A DNA stretch of 40,126 bases from Lysobacter sp. ISL-50 (GTDB lineage Bacteria > Pseudomonadota > Gammaproteobacteria > Xanthomonadales > Xanthomonadaceae): assembly GCF_018612875.1 (NCBI RefSeq), contig NZ_JAGGRI010000054.1, forward strand, positions 1 through 40,126. Direction: 5' to 3'. Numbering within the stretch: position 1 is the first letter of the stretch; each line of letters begins with the position of its first letter. The notes under the pieces were generated by a model, which was given only the letters and a program-made list of their open reading frames with translations, searched no databases and was not told the DNA's origin. The translations under genes and the position numbers were made by a program. Shown in pieces: positions 17,704 through 25,204 of this stretch.

Positions 17704-17850
17704 CGCAAGTCTGCCGGCGGGGCCAGCGGCCAGCGTGAACCCGGGTTTGCGATTTCGGTGTGATGAGCGCGGATCAGCGAACGGCTTCGAACGGGTTATG
17801 CGACCGCGTGCCGAGCGTGGAGCGGCGACGCGTCACGATCCGCGCGCTGG

Positions 17851-19809
17851 CTAATCGCCCAGGGTCAGGCTCAGCATGATCCGGCGCTCGGGCTCGTAGC
17901 TCTGGATGCCGCTGGTGCCGGAGATCCAGGCGTAGCGGTCGGCCGCGTTGTTGATGCGCAGCCGCACGGCCGCGGGCGTTCCGTCCCAGTCGAAGCGGTA
18001 ACGCGCGCCCAGGTTGAGTACGGCATAGCCCGGCGTGTCGGAACGATTGAGCGCATCGGCCGGGCGCGGGCCGTAGTAGTTGGCGTCGGCGTCGATCGAC
18101 AGCCCCGGTACGCTCGCGACGCGGTAGTTGAGGTTGAGCAACGCCTGCCGCGCCGAGCGCCCGACCGGACGCTTGCCCATCGATCCGTCCGCGACCGCTT
18201 CGCCGCGCAGACGCAGTTGCATCTGCGTGATGCCGGCGACGATGCTCAGGCGCTCGCCGAGGTTGCCGGCCAGCGACAGTTCGATGCCGCGATGGGAGAC
18301 ATCGGTGAGGTAACGATAGACCGCGCGGTTGTCGAACCCGGGCGAGGGTTTTTCGATTTCGAACGCCGTCGCCAGCAGCGCCAGATCCGGCCGCGCCTGC
18401 CATTTGAGGCCCAGTTCGTGCTGGCGGGCGAGGATCGGCCGCAGCACTTCATAGGCGTTGGTCGCGTTCTCCGGCGCGCTCACGCCTTCCTCGATGCCGC
18501 GCGCGGTCGCGGCGAACATCGTCGTGCGCCGGCTCAGGGGAACGACCAGCGCGGCGTTGTGCAGCCACGCGGCCGAAGCGCGCGAGTGCTTGGGGCCCGT
18601 CAGCGGACGCGAGCGCTGTTCGATGTTGGCGCGGCGCGCGCCGAGGTTGAGGGCGAAGCCGCCCTGATGCTGGTATTGCCATCCCAGGCCGAATTCGTAC
18701 TGATCGATCGCGGCGGTGGAGTAGGGCGCGCCCTTCGCCGCGCCGGGTCCGTCGATGCGCGTAGCGCCTTCGAGGATCGACACCGGCCCGATCCGCACAT
18801 AGTCCACGTGCGGATTGCGGTAATCGGAACGGCGCAGCCGCGCGAGCCCGGTGAGTTCGTGACGCTGGCGCGGGCCGGTCCAGTCGTAACTGGCGACGGC
18901 TTCATGGCCCCAGGCTTCGATCCTGCGGCCGCGCGCGACCACGATCGCCGCTTCGGCGCGGCCGTCGGTTTGCACGGCGTCGAACAGGTTGAAGTCCGAA
19001 CGCGGGCGATTCACCCCGGAATACAGGCTCGACCAGCGATAGTCCCAGGCGTTGTCGCGCGCGCTGGTGGCGGCGATCAAGCCGTAGGTGCTGTTGCGGG
19101 TGTCGTAACGCGACCATGGCTGGCCCAGGTAATGCAGCCGCTCGGGCCTGGGCAACGCCTGCGTGCCGGCGGGGGTGAATCCGACATCGGCCTGGTACTG
19201 GTGTTCGTAACGGGTGAGCAGGCCGGTGAGTTGCCAGCGCTCGCCCAGGCGCGCGCGCGGCACCAGGCCGATGCCGTAGTACTCGGCTTCGTTGCCGAAG
19301 ATGTAGCGCGCGCTGTGCGAACCGATGAAGCCCGCCGCCAACGACAGATTTCCATCGTCCGACCGGCGCGCGGCGTGAGCGCGCAGATACGGCCGCGGGT
19401 TGTTGTCGCTCAGGTGCTGGAAGCCGAGTTCGAGTTTGTTGCGTTCTCGGTCGCCGGCGATCAATCGGTAATCGACCAGCCCGGACGGCGCGGGAAAATC
19501 CAGATCCAGGGCCTGCGACCCGACCCGCACGCGCACGGCTTCGACCACCGCGTCGGAAGGATTGGCGGCGCGCACGAAGTAGGCGTCCTCGAGCCGGTAA
19601 TTGCCCGATTCCTGCAGATTGAATCCGCGCACCAGCGATTCGGAATACAGGCCGATGCTTTCCTGGCCGATGCGATGGCCGAACGCGTCGCCGGCCTTGT
19701 GCGCGGGGTCTTCCTGCGCATGAGCGCCGCAGGCCAGGCCCAAGGAGGTCAGCAAGGTCGAACCGACCCGCGCGGAGGAACTTCGATGCAGCGGCGGTGG
19801 TGAGCGCAT
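17851..19809 (-). CDS. TonB-dependent receptor with shortened plug
   Basis: A 652-residue outer membrane receptor with a signal peptide (STLLTSLGLACGAHAQ) and a beta-barrel made of alternating strands (KLELGFQHLSDNNPRPYLRA, YGLIAATSARDNAWDYRWSS, RHELTGLARLRRSDYR), ending in a receptor-type C-terminus (YEPERRIMLSLTLGD). After the signal peptide the protein reaches SESLVRGFNLQESGNYRLED, the middle of a plug, within about 30 residues. A normal TonB box and first half of the plug are not seen. It is upstream of two small ORFs and gcd in the same direction. Divergent is a LysR gene 88 bases away. Ligand is unknown; an in-frame upstream extension is not credible as protein. Confidence 0.85.
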   Translation of the reverse strand: MRSPPPLHRSSSARVGSTLLTSLGLACGAHAQEDPAHKAGDAFGHRIGQESIGLYSESLVRGFNLQESGNYRLEDAYFVRAANPSDAVVEAVRVRVGSQALDLDFPAPSGLVDYRLIAGDRERNKLELGFQHLSDNNPRPYLRAHAARRSDDGNLSLAAGFIGSHSARYIFGNEAEYYGIGLVPRARLGERWQLTGLLTRYEHQYQADVGFTPAGTQALPRPERLHYLGQPWSRYDTRNSTYGLIAATSARDNAWDYRWSSLYSGVNRPRSDFNLFDAVQTDGRAEAAIVVARGRRIEAWGHEAVASYDWTGPRQRHELTGLARLRRSDYRNPHVDYVRIGPVSILEGATRIDGPGAAKGAPYSTAAIDQYEFGLGWQYQHQGGFALNLGARRANIEQRSRPLTGPKHSRASAAWLHNAALVVPLSRRTTMFAATARGIEEGVSAPENATNAYEVLRPILARQHELGLKWQARPDLALLATAFEIEKPSPGFDNRAVYRYLTDVSHRGIELSLAGNLGERLSIVAGITQMQLRLRGEAVADGSMGKRPVGRSARQALLNLNYRVASVPGLSIDADANYYGPRPADALNRSDTPGYAVLNLGARYRFDWDGTPAAVRLRINNAADRYAWISGTSGIQSYEPERRIMLSLTLGD

Positions 19810-19858
19810 GGCCTGCGGCTTCAGTGGGCAGGCGTCTATTGAAGCGCCGCCGCCGCAG

Positions 19859-19908
19859 TTGACATAGCGCGACGATCGGTGATGAGCTGTGCGCCATATG
19901 CACAGCTC
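19859..19908 (+). promoter_or_regulatory. LysR dyad over the start codon, with -35 box
   Basis: TTGACA at 19859-19864 is a perfect -35 box. A perfect 9-base inverted repeat, GAGCTGTGC (19884-19892) and GCACAGCTC (19900-19908) with a 7-base spacer, spans the LysR start ATG at 19898. T at 19890 and A at 19902 fit the T-N11-A LysR consensus. A -10 box 17 bases from TTGACA would fall at about 19882, inside the dyad. Binding there would block the LysR gene itself; the RNA could also fold over the start codon. This is inference from position. Confidence 0.6.
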
Positions 19909-20794
19909 GAAGCCGCTGCCGCCGCTGGAAGGCCTCAACGCCGTCATCGCCGCGGCCGCCACCGGCTCGTTCACCGCGGCGGCGGAACGTCTCGGGCTGA
20001 CCCACGGCGCGGTGAGCCGGCGCGTGCACGCGGTCGAGCACTGGCTGGGCACGGCGGTGTTCGAACGGCACGGCCGCGGCGTTCGCGTGACTCCGGCGGG
20101 GCAGCGCTTCATCGCCCAGGTGGAGCAGGCGCTCAGTTCGATCAGCGAGTCCGCCGATCGCTGGCGTCCGCGCCGCGAGTTGCCGCTGATCCGGCTCAGC
20201 GTGGTGCCCTCGTTCGCGCGCCTGTGGCTGTTGCCGCGGATGCGCGCGCTGCAGGATTTTCCCGCGCAGCGCCGGGTCGAGTTGATCATCGAACACCGTC
20301 TGGCCGATCTGGCCGGCGGCGAAGTGGATCTGGCGGTGCGTTACGGCAAGGGCCAGTGGCGTGATGTTTCCTCACAGCTTCTGTTCAAGGAGCAACTGAT
20401 TCCAGTGGCCTCGCCGGAACTGGCCGGCGAATGGGGCGGCCACGCGGCGGCGAGCCGCCTGGCCGATGCGCCGCTGTTGCACGACTCCGATACCAGCCAG
20501 TGGAAGGCGTGGCTGAAAAGCCAGGGCGCCGCTTTTCGCAGCAAGGCCGCGGATCGGCGTTTCGAGGATTACGACCTGGTGCTCGCGGCGGCGAAGGCGG
20601 GGCTCGGGATCGCGTTGCTGCGCACGCCGCTGGCGCGCGAAGCGATGGAGTCCGGAACGCTGGTGCGCGTATCGAAGACGGCCATCGCCAATCCGTTCTC
20701 GCATTACCTGGTCATGCGCACCGGCGAAGCGCGCGGCATGGTGCTGGAGGCCGCTGGCCGGTTGCTGGCCTTGTCGGCGCCGATGCGGCGTTGA
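19898..20794 (+). CDS. LysR family transcriptional regulator (GcvA-like)
   Basis: A 298-residue LysR protein of GcvA style. HTH: EGLNAVIAAAATGSFTAAAE, THGAVSRRVHAVEHWLGTAV, RHGRGVRVTPAGQRFI. The effector domain has LIRLSVVPSFARLWLLPRMR, EVDLAVRYGKGQWRD and LAAAKAGLGIALLRTPLARE. The start at 19898 lies within a perfect dyad; a GTG at 19889 is also in frame. It is divergent from the short-plug TonB-dependent receptor and probably controls it (and perhaps gcd behind it). The ligand is unknown. Confidence 0.92.
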   Translation: MHSSKPLPPLEGLNAVIAAAATGSFTAAAERLGLTHGAVSRRVHAVEHWLGTAVFERHGRGVRVTPAGQRFIAQVEQALSSISESADRWRPRRELPLIRLSVVPSFARLWLLPRMRALQDFPAQRRVELIIEHRLADLAGGEVDLAVRYGKGQWRDVSSQLLFKEQLIPVASPELAGEWGGHAAASRLADAPLLHDSDTSQWKAWLKSQGAAFRSKAADRRFEDYDLVLAAAKAGLGIALLRTPLAREAMESGTLVRVSKTAIANPFSHYLVMRTGEARGMVLEAAGRLLALSAPMRR

Positions 20795-20818
20795 TTGCGG
20801 CGTTCGCCGCGGCGGACC

Positions 20819-21376
20819 TCAACCCAGCAGATCGTTCGGCAGCCGCTTGAGCACGCGCCGGAACGGCGCCGGATCGCCCAGGCCGCGGGCGAGGATCAGC
20901 GCGCCCTGGATGCGCACCACCGCGTCTTCGCCGCGCTGCTGCGCTTCGCGCTCGGACACGCCTTTTTCCTTCGCCAGCCGCGCGAAGCCTTCGATCAGTT
21001 TGCGCAGCGACGCGCCGAGCCGGTCCTTGAACACCACGCCGGCGTCGCCCACGACCAGATTGCCGAAGAAGCACGCTTTCGCGCCGCCGTCGTAGAACTC
21101 GTCGAGCACGCCGATCACTTGCCGCAGCCGCTGCTCGGGCGGGCCGGAGGCGAGGATCGGCGCGAAGATCGCGTCGCGCGCCCAATCGTCGATGTGATCG
21201 AAGACGGCGCGTGCCATGTCTTCCTTTCCGCCGGGGAAGTAGTGGTAAAGGCTGGAGCGGCCCAGGCCGGTGGCGCTGGACAACTGGCCCAGGGAGGCGG
21301 CGTCGTAGCCGTATCGGCGGAAGGCGCCGAGCAGGCGGTCGACCACCGTTTCGCGCGTGAATTGGGGAGCGGGCAT
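20819..21376 (-). CDS. TetR family transcriptional regulator
   Basis: A 185-residue regulator. The HTH is at about residues 6-50: [50 protein letters not shown]. The ligand domain follows ([20 protein letters not shown]) and is of the short AcrR/YxaF type. The ATG at 21376 is chosen because upstream frame text is not protein-like. It is divergent from the secreted alpha/beta hydrolase gene, 163 bases away, with two similar operators in the gap. It probably represses itself and that gene. Confidence 0.92.
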   Translation of the reverse strand: MPAPQFTRETVVDRLLGAFRRYGYDAASLGQLSSATGLGRSSLYHYFPGGKEDMARAVFDHIDDWARDAIFAPILASGPPEQRLRQVIGVLDEFYDGGAKACFFGNLVVGDAGVVFKDRLGASLRKLIEGFARLAKEKGVSEREAQQRGEDAVVRIQGALILARGLGDPAPFRRVLKRLPNDLLG

Positions 21377-21389
21377 AGGCGGACCTGTC

Positions 21390-21518
21390 TGTACCGTTCG
21401 GTTTAGTGGAGGCGGCCGGCGAGGCCGCCGGCGGAACAATGAAGTGTCGAATTTGGCTTCGATGCCGTGGTTGACGGGAATCATACCCGAGTCTATTGTA
21501 CCGATCGTTCGGTTCATA
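21390..21518. promoter_or_regulatory. Two related TetR operators in a divergent gap
   Basis: TGTACCGTTCGGTT at 21390-21403 and TGTACCGATCGTTCGGTT at 21498-21515 share the outer half-sites ACCG and CGGT. The second, ACCGATCGTTCGGT, is a near-perfect 14-base palindrome; the first is ACCGTTCGGT. One is 14 bases upstream of the TetR start (21376), the other about 25 bases upstream of the hydrolase start (21540). TetR repressors bind such palindromes over divergent promoters, so each gene likely has its own operator. Confidence 0.6.
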
Positions 21519-21539
21519 ACTCACTCAGGGAGTCCCGCC

Positions 21540-22550
21540 ATGTCCACCCCGTCCCAAGCGCTCCGTCCCGCCTCGCGCCTGCGCCGTGCCGCCGCATCCG
21601 TACTCGTGCTCGCCATCGCCCTGGCGCTGCCCGGCCTCGCCTCGGCGCAGCAAGCCGAATCCTCCGTGCCAGTCGCGCAGCAGGATCAGGCCAGCGTCGT
21701 CCGCTACCGCAAAGCCGTTGTCGATGGCGTGGAGATCGCTTATCGCGAAGCCGGCCCGCGCGATGCGCCGGTGCTGTTGCTGCTGCACGGCTTCCCGAGT
21801 TCCAGCCACATGTACCGCGACCTGATGCCGCGCTTGGCCGACCGCTATCGCGTCATCGCCCCGGACTATCCCGGCTTCGGCCAGAGCGCGGCGCCGCCGA
21901 TGGATAAATTCGAATACAGCTTCGACCGCTACGCCGCGTTGATGGACGGCTTCACCCGGCAGCTGGGGCTCACGCGCTATGCGCTGTACCTGATGGACTA
22001 CGGCGCGCCGGTGGGCTTCCGTCTGGCCAGCGCGCATCCCGAGCGCGTGACCGCGCTGGTCGTGCAGAACGGCAACGCCTACGAGGAAGGCATCGGCAAG
22101 TTCTGGGACCCGATCAAGGCCTATTGGAAGGACAACAGCGCCGCCAATCGCGAAGTGTTGTTGAAGGCCGGCTTGTCGGCGGAAGCCACGCGCTGGCAGT
22201 ACCTGGACGGCGTGCGCGACCCGAGTCTGGTCAGCCCGGATGCGTATGCGCTCGATCAGGCCTATCTGGAGCGCCCCGGCAACAAGGACATCCAGCTGGC
22301 CCTGTTCTTCGATTACCAGCACAACCTGGGCAAGTATCCGCAGTGGCAGGCCTACTTCCGCAAGCATCGCCCGCCGACCCTGGTGATCTGGGGCAAGAAC
22401 GACCAGATCTTCCTGGCGGCCGGCGCGGAGCCGTACCGTCGCGACAATCCCGATGCGCAGGTGCATCTGCTCGACACCGGCCATTTCGCGCTGGAAACCC
22501 ATGGCCCGCAGATCGCCGGGCTGATCCGCGATTTCCTCAAGGACCGTTGA
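21540..22550 (+). CDS. Secreted alpha/beta hydrolase, epoxide hydrolase/dehalogenase-like
   Basis: A 336-residue alpha/beta hydrolase with a signal peptide ([20 protein letters not shown]). Oxyanion region [14 protein letters not shown] and [13 protein letters not shown]. The nucleophile position is Asp about 153 in [11 protein letters not shown], not Ser, as in epoxide hydrolases and haloalkane dehalogenases. Acid: Asp about 288 in [10 protein letters not shown]; His about 315 in [18 protein letters not shown] precedes the ATG at 21540. It is divergent from a TetR regulator that likely represses it. It probably acts in the periplasm on an epoxide, halide or lipophilic compound; the substrate is unknown. 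Confidence 0.88.
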   Translation: MSTPSQALRPASRLRRAAASVLVLAIALALPGLASAQQAESSVPVAQQDQASVVRYRKAVVDGVEIAYREAGPRDAPVLLLLHGFPSSSHMYRDLMPRLADRYRVIAPDYPGFGQSAAPPMDKFEYSFDRYAALMDGFTRQLGLTRYALYLMDYGAPVGFRLASAHPERVTALVVQNGNAYEEGIGKFWDPIKAYWKDNSAANREVLLKAGLSAEATRWQYLDGVRDPSLVSPDAYALDQAYLERPGNKDIQLALFFDYQHNLGKYPQWQAYFRKHRPPTLVIWGKNDQIFLAAGAEPYRRDNPDAQVHLLDTGHFALETHGPQIAGLIRDFLKDR

Positions 22551-22595
22551 TGCGTTGAAAGCGGCGGCGCGCGATCCGGTCGAGCCGCCGCGGAA

Positions 22596-22627
22596 CGAGC
22601 CCGCATGGCCATCGCCATGCGGGCTCG
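22596..22627. terminator. Bidirectional terminator hairpin, hydrolase / RIO kinase
   Basis: Perfect 14-base arms CGAGCCCGCATGGC and GCCATGCGGGCTCG with a four-base loop, in the 79 bases between two convergent genes. Strong stem without a long T-run; it would serve both genes. Confidence 0.7.
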
Positions 22628-22629
22628 CG

Positions 22630-23487
22630 TCAGTCTTCGGCCGCCGCGGCTTCGCGCCCTTGCTGGCGGATCAAGGCTTCTTCGCGCGCGTCGTTGATCG
22701 CATGGCGCACGCTGTCGAGATCGATCGCCGACTCGTCGTGGACGAAGGTCCCGGTGAGTTCGCTGTCCGGATGCAGATCGCCGGCCTCGAACAAGGCCCA
22801 CATCTCCTCCGCGTACCAGGTGTCGAGCAACTCCGGCGCCCAGGCGCCGAGGCTGGCGGTGAGGTTGTTGACGTCGCGCAGCAGCATCGTGCGCGCGGCG
22901 TTGTTGCCGGCGGCGCTGACGACTTGCGGGAAGTCGATGATGACCGGGCCGTCGGGCGCGACCAGCACGTTGTATTCGGACAGATCGCCGTGGATCAGCC
23001 CGACGCACAGCATCTTCACCACCTGGCGCACCAGGAAGCGGTGAAAGCCGCGCGCCTGATCCGGCGCCAGTTCGACCTCGCCCAGGCGCGGCGCGGAATG
23101 GCCGTCGGCGTCGGTCACCAGTTCCATCACCAGCACGCCGTGGAAATAGCCGTAGGGCTCGGGCACGCGCACGCCGGCCTCGCGCAACTGGTACAGCGCA
23201 TCCACCTCGGTGTTCTTCCAGGCGGTTTCCTGCTGCTTGCGCCCGTACTTGGTGGCCTTGCCGATCGCGCGCGCCTCGCGGCTGCCGCGCACCTTGCGCC
23301 CTTCCTGGTACTGCACGCGCTGCTGGAAGCTGCGCTGGGCCATGTCCTTGTAGACCTTGGCGCAGCGCACCTCGTCGCCGCAGCGCACCACGTACACCGC
23401 CGCCTCTTTGCCGCTTTTGAGCGGACGCATCACTTCATCGATGACGCCGTCGTCGATCAGCGCCTGCAAGCCTGTGGGAGTCTTCAT
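22630..23487 (-). CDS. RIO-type serine protein kinase
   Basis: A 285-residue RIO kinase. N-terminal PLKSGKEAAVYVV (P-loop-like, about 22-34), Lys about 44 (RCAKVYKDM), the RIO insert AIGKATKYGRKQQETAWKNT, hinge LVMELVTDADG, catalytic Asp about 168 in LIHGDLSEYNVLV and metal Asp about 185 in PVIIDFPQVV. Everything expected for catalysis is there. Eukaryotic and archaeal RIO kinases help mature the small ribosomal subunit; bacterial ones are less known. The gene is divergent from an RNA pseudouridine synthase (96 bases), which makes a ribosome-related role attractive, though that is inference. Confidence 0.93.
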   Translation of the reverse strand: MKTPTGLQALIDDGVIDEVMRPLKSGKEAAVYVVRCGDEVRCAKVYKDMAQRSFQQRVQYQEGRKVRGSREARAIGKATKYGRKQQETAWKNTEVDALYQLREAGVRVPEPYGYFHGVLVMELVTDADGHSAPRLGEVELAPDQARGFHRFLVRQVVKMLCVGLIHGDLSEYNVLVAPDGPVIIDFPQVVSAAGNNAARTMLLRDVNNLTASLGAWAPELLDTWYAEEMWALFEAGDLHPDSELTGTFVHDESAIDLDSVRHAINDAREEALIRQQGREAAAAED

Positions 23488-23583
23488 CTAGTCCTAATGA
23501 ATGAAATCGGTCCGGCGGCGGGGGATTTACCGCCGGGCACCCGCATATCTTTACACTTAGCGCCTTTCCCGCCGACTTTTTCC

Positions 23584-24294
23584 ATGTCCGAGCCCCTCCG
23601 TCTAGATAAACGCGTCGCAGAACTGGCGGGCTGTTCGCGCGCGCAAGCCCAGCAATACATCGAGGGCGGCTGGGTCCGGGTGGACGGCGAGGTGGTGGAA
23701 GAGCCGCAGGCGCCGGTCTCCACCGAGCAGGTCGAACTGGACCCGCAGGCGCGGCTGGAGCCGGCGGAACCGGCGACGGTGCTGCTGCACAAGCCGGCCG
23801 GCGTGGATTTCATGGATATTCCCGGTCTGGTCGTGGCGGCCGCCCGCGCCGAGGGCGATGTCTCCGGGGTGCGCCTGCTCAAGCGCCACTTCCACCGTCT
23901 GACCCCGCTGATGCCGATCGACGCGGAGGCCTCCGGCCTGGTCGTGCTGAGCCAGGACGGCCGCATCTGGCGCCGCCTGACCGAGGACTACGCGCAGATC
24001 GAGCAGGAGTTCGTGGTCGAGGTCAGCGGCGAACTGGGGCCGTACGGCCTCAAGCGTCTCGCCCACGGTCTGGAGTACCGCGGCCGCCCGCTGGCGCCGT
24101 GCAAGGTCAGCTGGCAGAACGAAACCCGCCTGCGCTTCGCGATCAAGAACCCGCAGGGTGGGCAGTTGCGGCATATGTGCGCCCAGGTCGGCCTGCAGGT
24201 GGTGTCGAGCAAGCGGTTGCGCATCGGCCGGATCTCGCTGAGCAAGATGCCGGTCGGACAATGGCGTTACCTGCCGGTCGGCGAGCGGTTCTGA
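23584..24294 (+). CDS. RluF-like RNA pseudouridine synthase with altered motif
   Basis: A 236-residue protein. An S4 RNA-binding domain is at about 3-50 (LRLDKRVAELAGCSRAQAQQ, GGWVRVDGEVV). The catalytic domain of the RsuA/RluF type follows: LLHKPAGVDF, LMPIDAEASGLVVLSQDG (catalytic Asp about 113) and LRHMCAQVGLQVVSSKRLRI with IGRISLSKMPVGQWRYL. The usual GRLD is PID here, and the NRQIRRM-type motif is GGQLRHM, so two normally conserved Arg residues are replaced. It is shorter than E. coli RluF (about 290). It likely modifies a uridine in 23S rRNA or tRNA, but activity is not assured. Confidence 0.85.
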   Translation: MSEPLRLDKRVAELAGCSRAQAQQYIEGGWVRVDGEVVEEPQAPVSTEQVELDPQARLEPAEPATVLLHKPAGVDFMDIPGLVVAAARAEGDVSGVRLLKRHFHRLTPLMPIDAEASGLVVLSQDGRIWRRLTEDYAQIEQEFVVEVSGELGPYGLKRLAHGLEYRGRPLAPCKVSWQNETRLRFAIKNPQGGQLRHMCAQVGLQVVSSKRLRIGRISLSKMPVGQWRYLPVGERF

Positions 24295-24331
24295 GGCGCG
24301 CCGGCGGCGCGGCTTCGCGCGACCGGTGCGG

Positions 24332-24940
24332 TCAATCCGCCAGCAGCGACCAGTCCGCTGAGTTCAGGCCGAAGCGCAAGGGCTTGGAGCCCTTGCCCTC
24401 GCTGGCGCTGTCCCAGTGCCCATCGCACTCCACCGCGCCGCTGTCGCGGTCGAGCTGACACGAATTCAGCGCGGTCATGTTCAGGCCGGCGGCGAAGCGG
24501 CGAAATTCCTCGGCTTTTTTGGGATCGGCGTTGTGCGCGGCCAGTCCGGTCAGGTGTGCGCGCACCAGTTCCTGCGCCCGCGCCAGCGTCGGCTGCGGCG
24601 CCGGAGTGTCGGCGTCCTGCACGATCCGCCAGTCCTTGCCCTCGGCGCGGAAGCGATAGGCCTGATAGCCGTCGCGCATCGGCGCGTCGAGTTTGACGAT
24701 GCAGGCGGTCTGCTCCGCATCGACCCGCTGGCAGCCCTGCACGGCGGCGATCTTCATCGAGTCGAGCATGCTGCGCATCAGCGGCGAGGCCGTGCCGGCC
24801 TGCGTTTGCGCATCGAGGGCGCGACGGTAAGCCGCGTTCGCCTGTTCGGTATCCGGCGCCGCGTCGGACGCGAGCGCGCCGGTGGAAACGAACGACAACA
24901 GCAGCCACAACCTGCGGCGTGTAAGCGCGATGGAAAGCAT
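24332..24940 (-). CDS. Secreted hypothetical protein
   Basis: A 202-residue protein with a signal peptide (RLWLLLSFVSTGALAS) and a periplasmic body (NAAYRRALDAQTQAGTASPL, VQGCQRVDAEQTACIVKLDA, NSCQLDRDSGAVECDGHWDS). Four cysteines occur in two pairs (about residues 70/79 and 160/170), suggesting disulfides. It is convergent with the pseudouridine synthase, 37 bases away. No family is recognised. No clear ribosome site precedes the ATG at 24940, so the start is only likely. Confidence 0.7.
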   Translation of the reverse strand: MLSIALTRRRLWLLLSFVSTGALASDAAPDTEQANAAYRRALDAQTQAGTASPLMRSMLDSMKIAAVQGCQRVDAEQTACIVKLDAPMRDGYQAYRFRAEGKDWRIVQDADTPAPQPTLARAQELVRAHLTGLAAHNADPKKAEEFRRFAAGLNMTALNSCQLDRDSGAVECDGHWDSASEGKGSKPLRFGLNSADWSLLAD

Positions 24941-25073
24941 CCGTACCGATTCGGCGACGCGGGCGGGCGCCGCGGGGCGGTCATTCTACGCAGCCGCGCG
25001 GCCCGATCCGTCGCCCGCGCCGGTTGGCGGCCGATTGCGCACAGGCAGGGTGCGCGCAGTTGCGGAAATGCGC

Positions 25074-25100
25074 GCAAGAGCATTCGCGCTTGCGGCGCTC
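25074..25100. repeat. Dispersed intergenic repeat, copy 2
   Basis: Second copy of the 27-base repeat seen at 19-45 (24 of 27 identical). It lies in the gap between the hypothetical protein start and the protease end, with no gene over it. Confidence 0.45.
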
Positions 25101-25149
25101 TGCCCGCGATTTGTACAGCGGTTTTGTTAGTAGCTCCAAGCCGACAGAA

Positions 25150-25185
25150 AAGAGCGGCGCCGAACCGAAATCCGGCGCCGCGCTT
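25150..25185 (-). terminator. Rho-independent terminator of the S8 protease gene
   Basis: Arms AAGAGCGGCGCCG and CGGCGCCGCGCTT (one mismatch) around a ten-base loop. Read on the minus strand the stem is followed by CTCTTTTCTG, a T-rich run. It starts 20 bases after the protease stop at 25205. One of the clearest terminators in the window. Confidence 0.8.
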
Positions 25186-25204
25186 GGTCCGTGCAACGTA
25201 TCGG

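Noticed and set aside
14617-17763. A 1048-codon open frame on the plus strand opposite gcd
   Set aside because: The text is Arg/His/Gly-rich and matches nothing, while the opposite strand encodes a complete PQQ glucose dehydrogenase. Long antisense frames are expected at this GC content.
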